This document shows positions 16,212 to 24,858 of a stretch of 64,000 nt of DNA, one piece after another (within the stretch, counting starts at the first letter, position 1; every line of letters begins with the position of its first letter). The notes beneath the pieces are model-generated. The model made no database searches. It had not been told where the DNA came from and worked only from the letters and a program-made list of their open reading frames with translations. The stretch is from an uncultured Pseudokineococcus sp. GTDB lineage: Bacteria; Actinomycetota; Actinomycetes; Actinomycetales; Quadrisphaeraceae. The translations under genes and the position numbers were made by a program. The stretch is taken from NCBI RefSeq assembly GCF_947495735.1, contig NZ_CANMAA010000001.1, positions 248,001 to 312,000 of the forward strand, written 5' to 3'.

Positions 16212-18686
16212 ATGGCGGAGCGCGGGACGACGGGCCGGGTGCTGGACGACGCCGAGGTGGAGGGGCTGGACCGCTGGTGGCGGGCGGCCAACTACCTGGC
16301 GGTCGGGCAGATCTACCTCATGGGCGACGACCCGCTGCTGAGCCGGCCGCTGGCCGCGGAGAGCACCAAGCCGCGGCTGCTGGGCCACTGGGGCACGACC
16401 CCGGGGCTGAACCTGCTGTGGGCGCACGCCAACCGCTGCATCCGCGAGCGCGACCTCGAGGCGCTGTTCGTCACCGGGCCCGGGCACGGCGGCCCGGCGG
16501 TCGTGGCCAGCACCTGGCTCGAGGGCACGTGGACCGACGTCTACCCCGACGTCACGCGCGACCTGGCGGGGATGGGGAAGCTGTTCCGCCAGTTCAGCTT
16601 CCCCGGCGGCATCCCCAGCCACGTCGCCGCCGACGTGCCCGGGTCGATCCACGAGGGCGGCGAGCTCGGCTACTCCCTCTCCCACGCGCACGGCGCGGCC
16701 TTCGACGACCCCGACCTCGTCGTCTTCTGCGTCATCGGCGACGGGGAGGCCGAGACCGGTCCGCTCGCCGGCTCCTGGCAGTCCGTCGCCTTCGTCGACG
16801 CCGCCCGCGACGGAGCCGTGCTGCCGGTCCTGCACCTGAACGGCTGGAAGATCGCCAACCCGACCACGCTGGCGCGGCTCTCGGACGCCGACCTCGTGGC
16901 CCACCTCGGCGGCCGCGGCTACGCGCCCGTCGTCGTCGAGGGGCCGCTGGAGGGGGAGGGCCCCGCCGACGTCCACCGCCGCCTGGCCGCCGCGCTCGAC
17001 GAGTGCCTCGACGGCATCGCCGCCATCCAGGCCCGCGCCCGGCGGGAGGGCGCGCCCACCGGGGAGGTCGAGGACGCGGCCGACGTGCCCCGCTGGCCGC
17101 TGCTCGTGCTGCGGACCCCGAAGGGCTGGACCGGGCCGGCCGAGGAGGGCGGGAAGCGCGTCGAGGGGACCTGGCGCTCCCACCAGGTGCCCATCTCGGA
17201 GGTGCGCGGCGACGACGACGCCCGCCGCCGGCTCGAGGAGTGGATGCGCTCCTACCGCCCCGAGGAGCTCTTCACGGAGGACGGGACGCCGCAGCAGGAC
17301 CTGCTGGACCTCGTGCCGCGGCCGGAGCGCCGCATGAGCGCCAACCCGCGCACCAACGGCGGGTCGGTCTCGCGGCCGCTGCGCCTGACCGACTTCCGCG
17401 ACCACGCGGTGGAGGTCCGCGGCCCGGGCGAGACGATGCACTCCCCGACGACGGTGCTGGGGGACTGGCTCGCCCGGGTGGCCCTGGACAACACGACGAC
17501 CTTCCGCCTCTTCGGTCCCGACGAGGTGGCCAGCAACCGGCTGCAGGCCGTCGTCGAGGCCGTGGGACGCGCGTGGGCCGAGGAGGGGCACCCCGACGAC
17601 GACCGGATGCGCCCCTCGGGCCGGGTGATGGAGGTCCTGTCCGAGCACCTCGTCCAGGGGTGGCTGGAGGGCTACCTGCTCACCGGGCGCCACGGCGTGC
17701 TCACGAGCTACGAGGCCTTCGTCCACATCGTCGACTCGATGGTCAACCAGCACGCCAAGTGGCTGAAGGTGACGCGGCAGCTGCCGTGGCGGGAGCCGCT
17801 GCCCTCGCTGAACTACCTGCTCTCCAGCCACGTGTGGCGACAGGACCACAACGGCTTCTCCCACCAGGACCCGGGCTTCCTCGACCACGTGGCCACCAAG
17901 AAGGCGGAGATCACGCGGATCTACCTGCCGCCGGACGCCAACACGCTGCTGTCGACGATGGACCACTGCCTGCGCAGCCGGCACTACATCAACGTGGTCG
18001 TCGCCGGGAAGCAGATGGTCCACGACTACCTGCCGGTGCAGGAGGCGGTCGAGCACTGCGCCCGCGGGCTCGGGATCTGGGACTGGGCGAGCGACGACGA
18101 GGGGCGCGAGCCCGACGTCGTCGTCGCCGCGGCCGGGGACGTGCCGACCCTGGAGGCGCTCGCCGCCGTCGACCTCGTGCGCACGCACCTGCCCGAGGTG
18201 CGGGTGCGCTTCGTCAACGTCGTCGACCTCATGCGGCTGCAGAGCGACCGCGAGCACCCGCACGGGCTGTCCGACACCGAGTTCGAGACGGTCTTCACGA
18301 AGGACAAGCCGGTCGTCTTCGCCTTCCACGGCTACCCGGCGCTCGTGCACCGCCTCACGTACGAGCGGGCGAACCACGCGAGCTTCCACGTGCGGGGCTT
18401 CATCGAGGAGGGCACCACGACCACCCCCTTCGACATGGTCTCCGCGAACCGGATGGACCGCTTCCAGCTGGCCGTCGACGTCCTCGACCACGTGCCCGGC
18501 ATGGCGCCCCGGTACGCGGCCCTGCGCCAGCGGCTGCTGGACGCCCGCCGGCGCGCCCGCGAGTTCGCCTACCTCCACGGCGAGGACCCGACCGAGATCA
18601 GCGGCTGGCGCTGGCCCCACGGCGGCGTGGACCACCCGATGCCCGGCGGGCAGGAGGAGGCGCCGTCCGCCGCGGCCTCCAGCTAG
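16212..18686 (+). CDS. xfp: Phosphoketolase
   Basis: 824 residues, close to the family length. It cleaves xylulose 5-phosphate (and often fructose 6-phosphate) with phosphate to acetyl phosphate plus an aldose phosphate, using thiamine diphosphate. Seen are [34 protein letters not shown], the GPGHGGPA loop, the ThDP-binding [15 protein letters not shown], and [10 protein letters not shown] and KQMVHDYL in the C-terminal half. This gives a route to acetyl phosphate that bypasses part of glycolysis. No acetate kinase or phosphotransacetylase lies in the window. The stop overlaps the stop of the convergent gene by three bases. Confidence 0.96.
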   Translation: MAERGTTGRVLDDAEVEGLDRWWRAANYLAVGQIYLMGDDPLLSRPLAAESTKPRLLGHWGTTPGLNLLWAHANRCIRERDLEALFVTGPGHGGPAVVASTWLEGTWTDVYPDVTRDLAGMGKLFRQFSFPGGIPSHVAADVPGSIHEGGELGYSLSHAHGAAFDDPDLVVFCVIGDGEAETGPLAGSWQSVAFVDAARDGAVLPVLHLNGWKIANPTTLARLSDADLVAHLGGRGYAPVVVEGPLEGEGPADVHRRLAAALDECLDGIAAIQARARREGAPTGEVEDAADVPRWPLLVLRTPKGWTGPAEEGGKRVEGTWRSHQVPISEVRGDDDARRRLEEWMRSYRPEELFTEDGTPQQDLLDLVPRPERRMSANPRTNGGSVSRPLRLTDFRDHAVEVRGPGETMHSPTTVLGDWLARVALDNTTTFRLFGPDEVASNRLQAVVEAVGRAWAEEGHPDDDRMRPSGRVMEVLSEHLVQGWLEGYLLTGRHGVLTSYEAFVHIVDSMVNQHAKWLKVTRQLPWREPLPSLNYLLSSHVWRQDHNGFSHQDPGFLDHVATKKAEITRIYLPPDANTLLSTMDHCLRSRHYINVVVAGKQMVHDYLPVQEAVEHCARGLGIWDWASDDEGREPDVVVAAAGDVPTLEALAAVDLVRTHLPEVRVRFVNVVDLMRLQSDREHPHGLSDTEFETVFTKDKPVVFAFHGYPALVHRLTYERANHASFHVRGFIEEGTTTTPFDMVSANRMDRFQLAVDVLDHVPGMAPRYAALRQRLLDARRRAREFAYLHGEDPTEISGWRWPHGGVDHPMPGGQEEAPSAAASS

Positions 18687-20896
18687 CGGCCGGCGCCCGT
18701 CGCCGACAGGGGCGCCCACACCCCCGGGGCCGTGAAGCGCAGCCACGGGGCGTCCAGGCCGACCTCGCCCGCGCCCGGGGAGGACCAGTCGCACACGCCG
18801 TCGGGGAAGACCTCCTGCAGCCGCGCCCAGGCGGCGTCGTCCATCGCCGGGTACTCCTCCCGCGCCGGCTCGCGCAGCGCGCAGGTCACGACGTCGCTCG
18901 CCAGCGGACCGCCCGCGACGATCCGCGGCGAGGCGTAGGAGGGGAAGAGCTCGTCGCACGCGCCCTCGCGGTAGCGCTGCTCCTCCTCCAGGCGGCGGCC
19001 GTCGGGCGCGACGCAGGCGTCGACGAGGCCGTCCGGCCTCGCCTCCACGACGACGTCGTGGGGGTCCCTCCCGCTGCGGTCCGCCGCCACGGCCAGGAGC
19101 CACTCGTCCATGGCGAGCAGCGACTCCTGCAGCAGCGGGCTGCGCAGGTCGAACAGCCCGTAGGTGTCGTCCTCCACGAGCATCACGAGGTTGTCCGCGT
19201 CGCCGTTCGCCTCGAGGAGCCGCTCGCGCAGCGAGAACGAGTGGTAGCGCATGTGGATGTCGCCGGAGGGGAGGTCGTCGGTGTAGGCCCGGTAGTCGAT
19301 GATCGGCACCTGCGCGAGACCGGCGCCCCCGTCGAGGACCCGGCCCGTCCGGTAGGCGGCCTCGCGCGCGGCCGGGTCCGCGCGCATCCGCTCGGGCACG
19401 ACCCGGCCGTCGACGTCGAGGCCGCCGACGCGCTCGTTGAGGTCGAGGAACTGCGCCGTCGTGAGGGTCCCGTCGGCCAGCGCCCCCAGGCCGTACTGGA
19501 CCCCGACGTTGTCCAGCGGGCGGCGGGCGAAGCCGGTGGCGGGGTCGACGCCGTAGGCGTTGCGCGCGTGGTCCCAGACGGTCGCGCGGGCGCCGCCGGG
19601 GTTGGTCTCGGCGTCGTAGCGCGCCTCCGGCGGGACCGAGGCGTCGAACTCGGCGTCGGGGTCGAGGCGCGCGGCGCCGGCGCTCTGGGACGCCACCGCC
19701 TCCAGGACGCCGAAGCCGGAGACCGCTCGCAGCTGCTCGCCGGACAGGGCCCCGGGCGCGGTGGTGCGGGCGTAGTGGTCGAGCAGCCTCGCGTCGGCCA
19801 GCTTCTGCGAGGTCGCCTGGCCGACCTCGGGGAAGGTGCACCCGACGACGACGCCGTCGAGCAGGCCCGGGTAGGCGTCGGCGGCCTGCAGCGCCTGGTA
19901 GCTGCCGCCGGAGCACCCCCAGCCCACGAGGTAGCGCAGCTCCCCGTGGGTCTCGACGAGCACCTCCTTGGTCAGGCTGATGGTCTCGGAGGTGAGCAGG
20001 TCGTTGCAGTTGTGGCCGAAGACGTTGAGCGAGCTCGACACCACGGCCATGCCGCGCGAGAGCATCTCGTCGACGAGGACCCCGCCCGTGGACGACCCCT
20101 GCCGGTACCAGCCGCCGCGGCAGCCGCCCCCGAGCGTGTAGACGGCCCGGCCGGTCCACCCCGGGTCCGCGCGGAGCGGGCTCGGGTCCCGACCGTCGCG
20201 CGGGTCGTCGAGCGCCGCGATCTCGTAGACGCCGCGGTTGGCGGTGCCCGTCTGCACCCGCACGACGTAGGGGACGTCGGCGCCGTCCAGCGTCGTCGTC
20301 GTCGCGACGTCCGCGGGCAGCCTCCGCGTGCTCGGCAGGGGCGCGAACTGCCCGGCGGTGGTCCGGTAGACCCAGTCGACGCGGGTCGCCACCGTGCAGT
20401 CCTCGTCGAGCGGCGCCCCGAGGCGGTCGCCCGCGACCGTCCGGAACTCCTCGGTCTCGCAGGCGAAGGGCTCCTCGTGCGGCCCGGAGAGGACCGGCCC
20501 GGTGCTCGGGTGGGCGAGCACGTCCAGGTGCGCCGTCGCCGCGCGCGTCGCCGACGCCTCGAGGACGTGCCGGCCGGGCTCCAGGCCGTCGATCAGGGCG
20601 AGCAGCCCGCCGCTGCGCGAGCGCTGGAACTCGGCGGTGACGTCCTCCCCGTCCCGGCGCACCTCGAGCGAGCGCGGCCGCACCCCCGGCGGGAGGTCGA
20701 CGCGCACGAGCGCCTCACCGCCGGTGACGGCGTCCGGCCGGCTGGAGACCACCTCCAGGCGCACCTGCGGCTCGTCCGCCGACCCGGCGGCCGGCGCCGC
20801 GGCCGCGGGAGCCGTGACGAGGCCCAGCGCGAGGACCGGGGCCGCCACCGCCCGCAGGACGGGTCCGACGCGTGCGTGCTCCCGGTGCGCCGTCAT
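18683..20896 (-). CDS. Secreted DUF6351-type protein (alpha/beta-hydrolase-like)
   Basis: 737 residues, ATG with GGAGG 5 nt upstream. A signal peptide is evident (REHARVGPVLRAVAAPVLAL, then TAPAAAAPAAGSADE). An N-terminal Ig-like part contains RLEVVSSRPDAVTGGEALV, and the bulk matches the DUF6351 pattern (VPYVVRVQTGTANRGVYEIA, LGGGCRGGWYRQG). GWGCSGGSYQALQAADAYPG looks like a nucleophile elbow (G-C-S-G-G), so an exported esterase or lipase-like role is plausible but not shown. Paired cysteines near the C-terminus suit an exported protein. A 16-bp palindrome lies 95 bp upstream. The family name is from memory of its conserved blocks. Confidence 0.75.
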   Translation of the reverse strand: MTAHREHARVGPVLRAVAAPVLALGLVTAPAAAAPAAGSADEPQVRLEVVSSRPDAVTGGEALVRVDLPPGVRPRSLEVRRDGEDVTAEFQRSRSGGLLALIDGLEPGRHVLEASATRAATAHLDVLAHPSTGPVLSGPHEEPFACETEEFRTVAGDRLGAPLDEDCTVATRVDWVYRTTAGQFAPLPSTRRLPADVATTTTLDGADVPYVVRVQTGTANRGVYEIAALDDPRDGRDPSPLRADPGWTGRAVYTLGGGCRGGWYRQGSSTGGVLVDEMLSRGMAVVSSSLNVFGHNCNDLLTSETISLTKEVLVETHGELRYLVGWGCSGGSYQALQAADAYPGLLDGVVVGCTFPEVGQATSQKLADARLLDHYARTTAPGALSGEQLRAVSGFGVLEAVASQSAGAARLDPDAEFDASVPPEARYDAETNPGGARATVWDHARNAYGVDPATGFARRPLDNVGVQYGLGALADGTLTTAQFLDLNERVGGLDVDGRVVPERMRADPAAREAAYRTGRVLDGGAGLAQVPIIDYRAYTDDLPSGDIHMRYHSFSLRERLLEANGDADNLVMLVEDDTYGLFDLRSPLLQESLLAMDEWLLAVAADRSGRDPHDVVVEARPDGLVDACVAPDGRRLEEEQRYREGACDELFPSYASPRIVAGGPLASDVVTCALREPAREEYPAMDDAAWARLQEVFPDGVCDWSSPGAGEVGLDAPWLRFTAPGVWAPLSATGAGR

Positions 20897-20990
20897 GGCT
20901 CCTCCGTCGTGGTCGTCCTCGACCGCCCCGCCCGAGCGGGCGGGCGCTGCTGCCGGCGCATCCTGCTCCCGAGCGGCCGGTCCGGACAAG

Positions 20991-21006
20991 AGGGACGTAC
21001 GTCCCT
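20991..21006. promoter_or_regulatory. Palindrome resembling a DosR/DevR box
   Basis: AGGGACGTACGTCCCT is a perfect 16-bp palindrome between the divergent DUF6351-type and OYE genes. Its GGGAC-N4-GTCCC core matches the half-sites and spacing of actinobacterial DosR/DevR boxes. One mismatch further out, the symmetry continues with AA and TT. Confidence 0.5.
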
Positions 21007-21142
21007 GTTCTCGGCGGCGCCGCGGACGCGCGCCTCGGTGGCCGGGTGCGCGTCCTGGGGCCGCGCCGCACTGCTGCCCGCGTGAGGAGCAGGGGTGGTG
21101 CCCGCGCGGGAAGCGGGGGCGCGGGCGGCGGGTTGGGCCGGT

Positions 21143-22216
21143 GTGACCACGCTCTTCGACCCCCTCCAGCTGCGCGACGTCGAGATCCCGAACCGGATCT
21201 GGGTCTCGCCGATGTGCCAGTACTCCTGCGACCCGGTGGGTGCGCCCGGCCTCGTCCACGACTGGCACCTCGTGCACCTGGGCTCCTTCGCCCTCGGCGG
21301 CGCCGGGCTCGTGCTCACCGAGGCCGCCGCGGTCAGCCCCGAGGGGCGGATCTCCCCCGAGGACGCCGGCATCTGGACCGACGAGCAGGCGCGGGCCTGG
21401 GCGCGCGTCGTCGCCTTCCTCCACGCGCAGGGCTCGCGCGCGGGCGTCCAGCTGGCGCACGCGGGCCGCAAGGCCTCGACCTACCGGCCGTTCGAGGCCG
21501 CCGGGACGGGGAGCGTGCCCGCCGCCGAGGGCGGCTGGGAGACCGTCGGGCCGAGCGCCGAGGCCTTCGGCCGCTACGCCGAGCCCCGCGCGCTGGACGC
21601 CGAGGGCCTGCGCCGGGTGGTGGAGGACTTCGCGGCCGCCGCGCGGCGCGCCGACGAGGCGGGCTTCGACGTCGTCGAGGTGCACGCCGCGCACGGGTAC
21701 CTGCTGCACCAGTTCCTGTCCCCGCTGTCCAACCGGCGCGAGGACTCCCACGGCGGCGACCTCGCCGGGCGCGCGCGCCTGCTGCTCGAGGTCGTCGACG
21801 CCGTCCGGGCCGTCTGGCCGCAGGGCAAGCCCGTCGTCGTGCGCGTCTCGGCGACGGACTGGACCGACGGCGGCCTGCAGCTGGACGAGGTCGTCACGGT
21901 GTCGGGGTGGCTGCGCGAGCACGGCGTCGACCTCGTCGACGTCTCCACGGGCGGCAACTCGCCCGCGGCCAGCATCCCCGTGGCACCGGGCTACCAGGTG
22001 CCCCACGCCGAGGCGGTGCGCCGCGGCGCCGGCGTCGCCACCGGGGCCGTCGGCATGATCACCGACCCGGCGCAGGCCGCGCAGGTCGTCGCGCAGGGCC
22101 AGGCCGACGTCGTGCTGCTGGCCCGCGAGCTGCTGCGCGACCCCCGCTGGCCGCAGCGCGCCGCGCGCGAGCTGGGCGGTCAGGTGGCGCGCCCGCCGCA
22201 GTACGCGCGCGCCTGA
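21143..22216 (+). CDS. Old Yellow Enzyme-type NADH:flavin oxidoreductase
   Basis: 357 residues from the GTG chosen just before TTLFDPLQLRDVEIPNR, the normal N-terminus of the YqjM-like class. FMN-binding and catalytic segments are seen: NRIWVSPMCQYSCDP (with the Cys typical of this class), GVQLAHAGRKAST, EVHAAHGYLLHQFLSPLSNRR and TGAVGMITDPAQAAQVV. It would reduce activated C=C bonds of enals, enones or nitro compounds using NAD(P)H. It is divergent from the secreted DUF6351-type gene across the DosR-like palindrome; joint induction is possible. Confidence 0.93.
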   Translation: MTTLFDPLQLRDVEIPNRIWVSPMCQYSCDPVGAPGLVHDWHLVHLGSFALGGAGLVLTEAAAVSPEGRISPEDAGIWTDEQARAWARVVAFLHAQGSRAGVQLAHAGRKASTYRPFEAAGTGSVPAAEGGWETVGPSAEAFGRYAEPRALDAEGLRRVVEDFAAAARRADEAGFDVVEVHAAHGYLLHQFLSPLSNRREDSHGGDLAGRARLLLEVVDAVRAVWPQGKPVVVRVSATDWTDGGLQLDEVVTVSGWLREHGVDLVDVSTGGNSPAASIPVAPGYQVPHAEAVRRGAGVATGAVGMITDPAQAAQVVAQGQADVVLLARELLRDPRWPQRAARELGGQVARPPQYARA

Positions 22217-22244
22217 GTCCTGCGACCGGGGCGTCGTCGCGTCC

Positions 22245-22353
22245 GCGGACGGGGCCGGGTGCGCTCCGGCACTGGCTCGGCGCCCGGGGGGCCGGTGCCG
22301 CGGGGTTCCGGGCGCCGGCCTGACGTGCCTGCCGCGCTCCCGGCCCCGTCCGC
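22245..22353 (-). repeat. Structured interspersed element, diverged copy C
   Basis: Arms 22245-22272 and 22325-22353 pair at 15 outer bases without mismatch (GCGGACGGGGCCGGG and its complement), then GCGC, then GGCAC/GTGCC next to the core, as in copies A and B. The 52-nt core read on the minus strand begins GTCAG and ends GCGCCGAGCCA, resembling GTGAG and GCGCGGAGGCA of copy A. An inner 10-bp stem (CGGCGCCCGG with its complement) is present but with a longer loop. Membership rests on architecture plus these end motifs and is less certain than for A and B. Confidence 0.5.
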
Positions 22354-22390
22354 TCGGGAGCACCTCACCCCTGCGTCCGGCGAGCGGCGC

Positions 22391-22396
22391 TAGCGT
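22391..22396 (+). promoter_or_regulatory. -10 hexamer for the ABC ATPase gene
   Basis: TAGCGT ends 8 nt before the GTG at 22405. Confidence 0.45.
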
Positions 22397-22404
22397 CCTC
22401 GGCC

Positions 22405-23193
22405 GTGGGGGAGAGCGGTGCAGCGGAGCAGACGGGCGGACCCGCCCTGGAGCTGCGACGGCTCGTCAAGCGCTTCGGGGGCCGCACGGCGGTCGACGGG
22501 GTGGACCTCGTGGTGCCCGTCGGCTCGGTCACCGGGCTCGTCGGGCCCAACGGCGCGGGCAAGACGACGACCCTGTCGATGGCGACCGGCCTGCTGCGCC
22601 CGGACGGCGGCACCGCCCGCGTGCTGGGGCGCGACGTGTGGTCCGACCCGGTGGCCGCCAAGCGGCTCGTGGGCGTCCTGCCCGACGGCCTGCGCCTGTT
22701 CGACCGCCTCTCGGGGCGCGAGCTCGTGCGCACGACCGGGCAGCTGCACGGGCTGCGGCGCGACGTCGCGTCCGCGCGCGCCGACGAGCTGCTGGCGGTC
22801 CTCGGGCTCGCCGCCCAGGGCGAGGAGCTCGTCGTGGACTACTCCGCCGGGATGACGAAGAAGGTCGCCCTGGCGTGCGCCCTCGTCCACGCTCCCCGGC
22901 TGCTCGTGCTCGACGAGCCGTTCGAGGCGGTCGACCCCGTCTCGGCCGCCGCCATCCGCGAGGTCCTCGCCCGCTTCCGCGCGGGCGGGGGGACGGTCGT
23001 GCTCTCGAGCCACGTCATGGAGCTCGTCGAGCGCCTGTGCGACCGCGTCGTCGTCGTCGCCGGCGGCCGGGTGCTGGCCGAGGGGACGCTGGAGGAGGTG
23101 CGGGGCGGCGGCACGCTCGAGGAGCGCTTCGTCGAGCTGGCCGGCGGGACGAGCCACCTGGGGGAGGGACTCGCGTGGTTGCGGTCCTCCTGA
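22405..23193 (+). CDS. ABC transporter ATP-binding protein
   Basis: 262 residues. Walker A is GPNGAGKTTT (near residue 52), Walker B is LLVLDEPFEAVD, and the H-loop is SSHVME. The signature is the variant YSAGMTKKVALACAL instead of LSGGQ, as in several bacterial ABC-2 type exporters. The leading residues before LELRRLVKRF are a short acidic extension. The GTG start is set by the close -10 hexamer. The gene overlaps the permease gene by 19 bp, so the two make one exporter. The substrate is unknown. Confidence 0.92.
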   Translation: MGESGAAEQTGGPALELRRLVKRFGGRTAVDGVDLVVPVGSVTGLVGPNGAGKTTTLSMATGLLRPDGGTARVLGRDVWSDPVAAKRLVGVLPDGLRLFDRLSGRELVRTTGQLHGLRRDVASARADELLAVLGLAAQGEELVVDYSAGMTKKVALACALVHAPRLLVLDEPFEAVDPVSAAAIREVLARFRAGGGTVVLSSHVMELVERLCDRVVVVAGGRVLAEGTLEEVRGGGTLEERFVELAGGTSHLGEGLAWLRSS

Positions 23194-24779
23194 GGCTGCG
23201 CCTGGCCCTGTGGCGGGGCGCCCTGCGCCGCGACACCTGGCGCGTCGTCGTCCTGGTGCTCGGCGGCCTCTGGGGCCTCGGCCTCGTCGCGGGCGCGCTG
23301 ACCGGCCTCGCGGCCCTGTCCGGGGCCCCCGTGGAGGTGGCGCGCGCGGTCGTGGTGGTCGGCGGGACGCTGCTCGTCGTCGGCTGGACGCTCGTCCCGG
23401 TGCTGGCCTTCGGCGTCGACCCGTCGCTGGACCCGGCGCGCTTCGCGACGCTGTCGGTGCCCCCGCGCACCCTCGCGGTCGGGCTGCTGCTCGGCGCCCT
23501 GGTGGGCGTCCCCGGCGTGCTCAGCCTGCTCGTCGGCGTCGGGACGGCCCTCGCCTGGCTGCGCGGCCCGGCGGCGCCCGCGCTCGCGCTCGTCGCGGCC
23601 CTCGGCGGCGTCCTCGGCGTCCTGACGGCCGTCGCGCTGGGGCGCCTGGTGACGTCGGCGGCGGCCGGGGTGCTCTCCCACCGCCGCGCGCGCGAGGCCA
23701 CGGCCGTGGTCGGCGTCCTCGCGCTCGCGCTGCTCGGGCCCGTGCTCGCCTCCGTCGGCGAGCTGCTGCCGGCCCTGGACCTGGAGGGAGCCGGGCGCGC
23801 CCTGGACGTCGTCGCGTGGACGCCGCTCGGCCTCGCCTGGGCCGCGCCGGCCGACGCCGCGGCGGGCGCGTGGGCCACCGCGCTCACCCGCCTCGCGCTC
23901 GCCGCCGCGGCGCTCGCCGCCCTCGTGCTGGCCTGGGCCGCGGTGCTGGCCCGGCGCCTGGAGTCGCCGGGCCCCTCCTCGGCGGGGCGGCCGGCGCGCC
24001 GCCACCGCTCGTCGGCCTCGCGGCTGCCGGAGGGCGTCCGCTGGGCCGTCGCGTCCCGGTGCCTGCGGTACTGGCGGCGCGACCCCCGCTACGTCGTCGC
24101 CGCCGCCAGCTCGCTGGTGATGCCGCTCGTCCTGGCCCTGCTCGCCGTGCTCGGGAGCCTCCCCGAGGTCTTCCTGTGGTGCCTCGGCCCGGCCACCGGG
24201 CTCGTCCTCGGGGCCGCCCTGCACAACGACGTGGCCCTGGACGGGCCCGCCTTCTGGTCGCACCTGGCGGCCGGGGTCCGCGGGGTCGACGACCGGGCCG
24301 GGCGCAGCGCGGCCCTCCTGCTGTGGGCCGTGCCCGTGGTCGCGGGCACCACGGTGGTCGGCGTCGTCCTCGCCGCGGGCGGCGCCGCCCTCGCCCCCGA
24401 GGGGCTGGCGCGGCTCGCCGGGGCGCTGGGCGCCGCGCTGGGGCTGCTGCTCGCGGGCACCGCCGTCTCCGCGGTGGTCAGCGCGGTGCGGCCCTACCCC
24501 GCCCAGGCCGCCGGGGAGAGCCCCTTCTCCCAGCCGAGCGGCGCCGCCCTCCCGGGATCGGTCGCCCAGCTCCTGACCTTCCTGCTGACCGGCCTGCTCG
24601 CCCTGCCGGCCGTGCTCCTCGGCGCGCTCACGCCGCTGCAGCCGTGGCTGGGGCCGCTGGCGCTCGCCGCGGGCGCGGGGCTGGGCGTCCTCGCGCTGCG
24701 CGAGGGGGTGCGGCGCGGGGGAGCGCTGCTGGACCACCGGGCGCCCGAGCTCCTGGCCGCGGTCCGGCGCGACCGCTGA
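23175..24779 (+). CDS. ABC transporter permease
   Basis: 534 residues, GTG start inside the end of the ATPase gene. About twelve hydrophobic helices are visible, for example VVVLVLGGLWGLGLVAGALT, LALVAALGGVLGVLTAVALG and LVMPLVLALLAVLGSL. A cytoplasmic basic segment (SAGRPARRHRSSASRLPEG) sits in the middle and SPFSQPSGAALPGSVAQ comes before the last helices. The shape fits a two-half ABC exporter membrane subunit. With the adjacent ATPase it forms a dedicated export system; no cargo gene lies beside it. Confidence 0.85.
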   Translation: MVAVLLRLRLALWRGALRRDTWRVVVLVLGGLWGLGLVAGALTGLAALSGAPVEVARAVVVVGGTLLVVGWTLVPVLAFGVDPSLDPARFATLSVPPRTLAVGLLLGALVGVPGVLSLLVGVGTALAWLRGPAAPALALVAALGGVLGVLTAVALGRLVTSAAAGVLSHRRAREATAVVGVLALALLGPVLASVGELLPALDLEGAGRALDVVAWTPLGLAWAAPADAAAGAWATALTRLALAAAALAALVLAWAAVLARRLESPGPSSAGRPARRHRSSASRLPEGVRWAVASRCLRYWRRDPRYVVAAASSLVMPLVLALLAVLGSLPEVFLWCLGPATGLVLGAALHNDVALDGPAFWSHLAAGVRGVDDRAGRSAALLLWAVPVVAGTTVVGVVLAAGGAALAPEGLARLAGALGAALGLLLAGTAVSAVVSAVRPYPAQAAGESPFSQPSGAALPGSVAQLLTFLLTGLLALPAVLLGALTPLQPWLGPLALAAGAGLGVLALREGVRRGGALLDHRAPELLAAVRRDR

Positions 24780-24827
24780 GGCGCGGCGCCGGGGACCCGG
24801 TGTCGCACCAGGGCCCGGACGGCGGCC

Positions 24828-24858
24828 GTGCGGCAGGATGCCGCCATGCCTGCCGCAC
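24828..24858 (+). promoter_or_regulatory. Hairpin enclosing the malic enzyme start
   Basis: GTGCGGCAGG (24828-24837) and CCTGCCGCAC (24849-24858) form a perfect 10-bp stem. The loop holds the ATG at 24846, and the AGGA (24835-24838) that could act as ribosome binding site is mostly inside the stem. If transcribed with a leader, initiation would be masked; alternatively CAGGAT (24834-24839) is a -10 element for a leaderless mRNA. Confidence 0.5.
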
